Part shown: piece by piece, positions 11,735 to 12,016 of the stretch
Layout: each line of letters opens with the position of its first letter
Position numbering within the stretch: position 1 is the first letter of the stretch
Source: JBJXGF01 sp046153015
Lineage (GTDB): Bacteria > Actinomycetota > Acidimicrobiia > Acidimicrobiales > CAIXPF01
Length of the DNA: 12,016 nt
Assembly: GCA_046153015.1 (NCBI GenBank)
Contig: JBJXGF010000087.1
Span: forward strand, 1-12,016
Direction of reading: 5' to 3'
Translations under genes and position numbers: made by a program
Notes under the pieces: generated by a model
The model's input: the letters and a program-made list of their open reading frames with translations, nothing else
Databases searched by the model: none
Told to the model about the DNA's origin: nothing

Positions 11735-12016
11735 ATGAGCGGCGGCGAGGACCGTTACGCGTTCGGCCGTGACGACCCCGCGGCGCGGCGTCTGGCGCTG
11801 CTCGCCCGCGTGTTCGACCCGACCACCGAGGCGCTGGTCGACGCGGCGGCCCGCCACGCGCCCGAGGGCCCGGCGCTCGATCTCGGCTGCGGCCCGGGCC
11901 ACACCACGCGCCTGCTGTGCGACGCGCTGGCCCGACTCGGCCGGCGCACCCCGGTGCTGGGCCTCGACGCGGCCGAGGCCTTCCTCGCCGAGGCGGCCGA
12001 GCGCGCGCCCGAGGCC
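11735..12016 (+). CDS. SAM-dependent methyltransferase, N-terminal part
   Basis: The frame opens with an ATG and runs 94 codons off the right edge. After a short N-terminal helix region (residues 1-45), ALDLGCGPGHTTRLL (about residues 47-61) is motif I of class I methyltransferases, the glycine-rich S-adenosylmethionine loop. It is followed by VLGLDAAEAFL, where the acidic residue after the second strand binds the SAM ribose. The substrate cannot be judged from this part. The start is supported by the leaderless hexamer seven bases upstream. It lies 57 bases after the carboxyltransferase. Confidence 0.8.
   Translation, partial: MSGGEDRYAFGRDDPAARRLALLARVFDPTTEALVDAAARHAPEGPALDLGCGPGHTTRLLCDALARLGRRTPVLGLDAAEAFLAEAAERAPEA

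Noticed and set aside
9602..11902. Long open frame of 766 codons on the minus strand
   Set aside because: It lies opposite the carboxyltransferase and MaoC-like genes, whose products have clear family motifs. The translation is Arg/Ala/Gly/Pro-rich with no recognisable domain, a typical antisense artefact of very high GC.

Overview
This window is very GC-rich, densely coded DNA, apart from an AT-richer stretch near the left end. It suggests a high-GC actinomycete. The DUF222/HNH (13E12-type) gene, the MaoC and carboxyltransferase lipid genes, and the many apparently leaderless starts all fit Actinomycetota. An Acidimicrobiia-like lineage is my guess, not something I can prove from the sequence.

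Layout, left to right. (1) 2-547: the C-terminal part of an acyl-CoA dehydrogenase-family protein that ends too early. It is followed by an AT-richer gap and a DUF222-HNH endonuclease gene (694-1923); together these look like a recombination scar or accessory insertion. (2) Three minus-strand genes, read right to left: a HemW-type radical SAM protein (5561-4365), a PIG-L/LmbE deacetylase (4315-3593) and a beta-helix lipoprotein (3369-1948). A hairpin-rich direct repeat lies between the last two. (3) From a divergent promoter region at 5562-5638: an atypical crotonase (5639-6433), then a 570-residue DUF6398 protein of unknown function (6503-8215). (4) A convergent secreted zinc metallopeptidase (9068-8241), separated from the DUF6398 gene by 25 bp that are mostly a perfect terminator hairpin. 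(5) A second divergent region (9069-9252), then plus-strand genes for a double-hotdog MaoC-like protein (9253-10071), an acyl-CoA carboxylase carboxyltransferase (10127-11677) and the start of a SAM-dependent methyltransferase (11735 to the window end).

How the genes relate: the acyl-CoA dehydrogenase remnant, crotonase, MaoC-like protein and carboxyltransferase all act on acyl-CoA substrates, so part of the region has a fatty-acid or acyl-CoA theme. Most genes nevertheless seem to have their own promoter. The most consistent signal in the window is a TANNNT-like hexamer 5-8 bases upstream of seven start codons with no Shine-Dalgarno site, which points to leaderless mRNAs. Three other genes (HNH, crotonase, metallopeptidase) carry clear Shine-Dalgarno sites instead.

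I found no tRNA, rRNA, CRISPR array or complete transposable element, and no clear multi-gene defence or biosynthetic system. No stretch over 300 bases lacks a gene.
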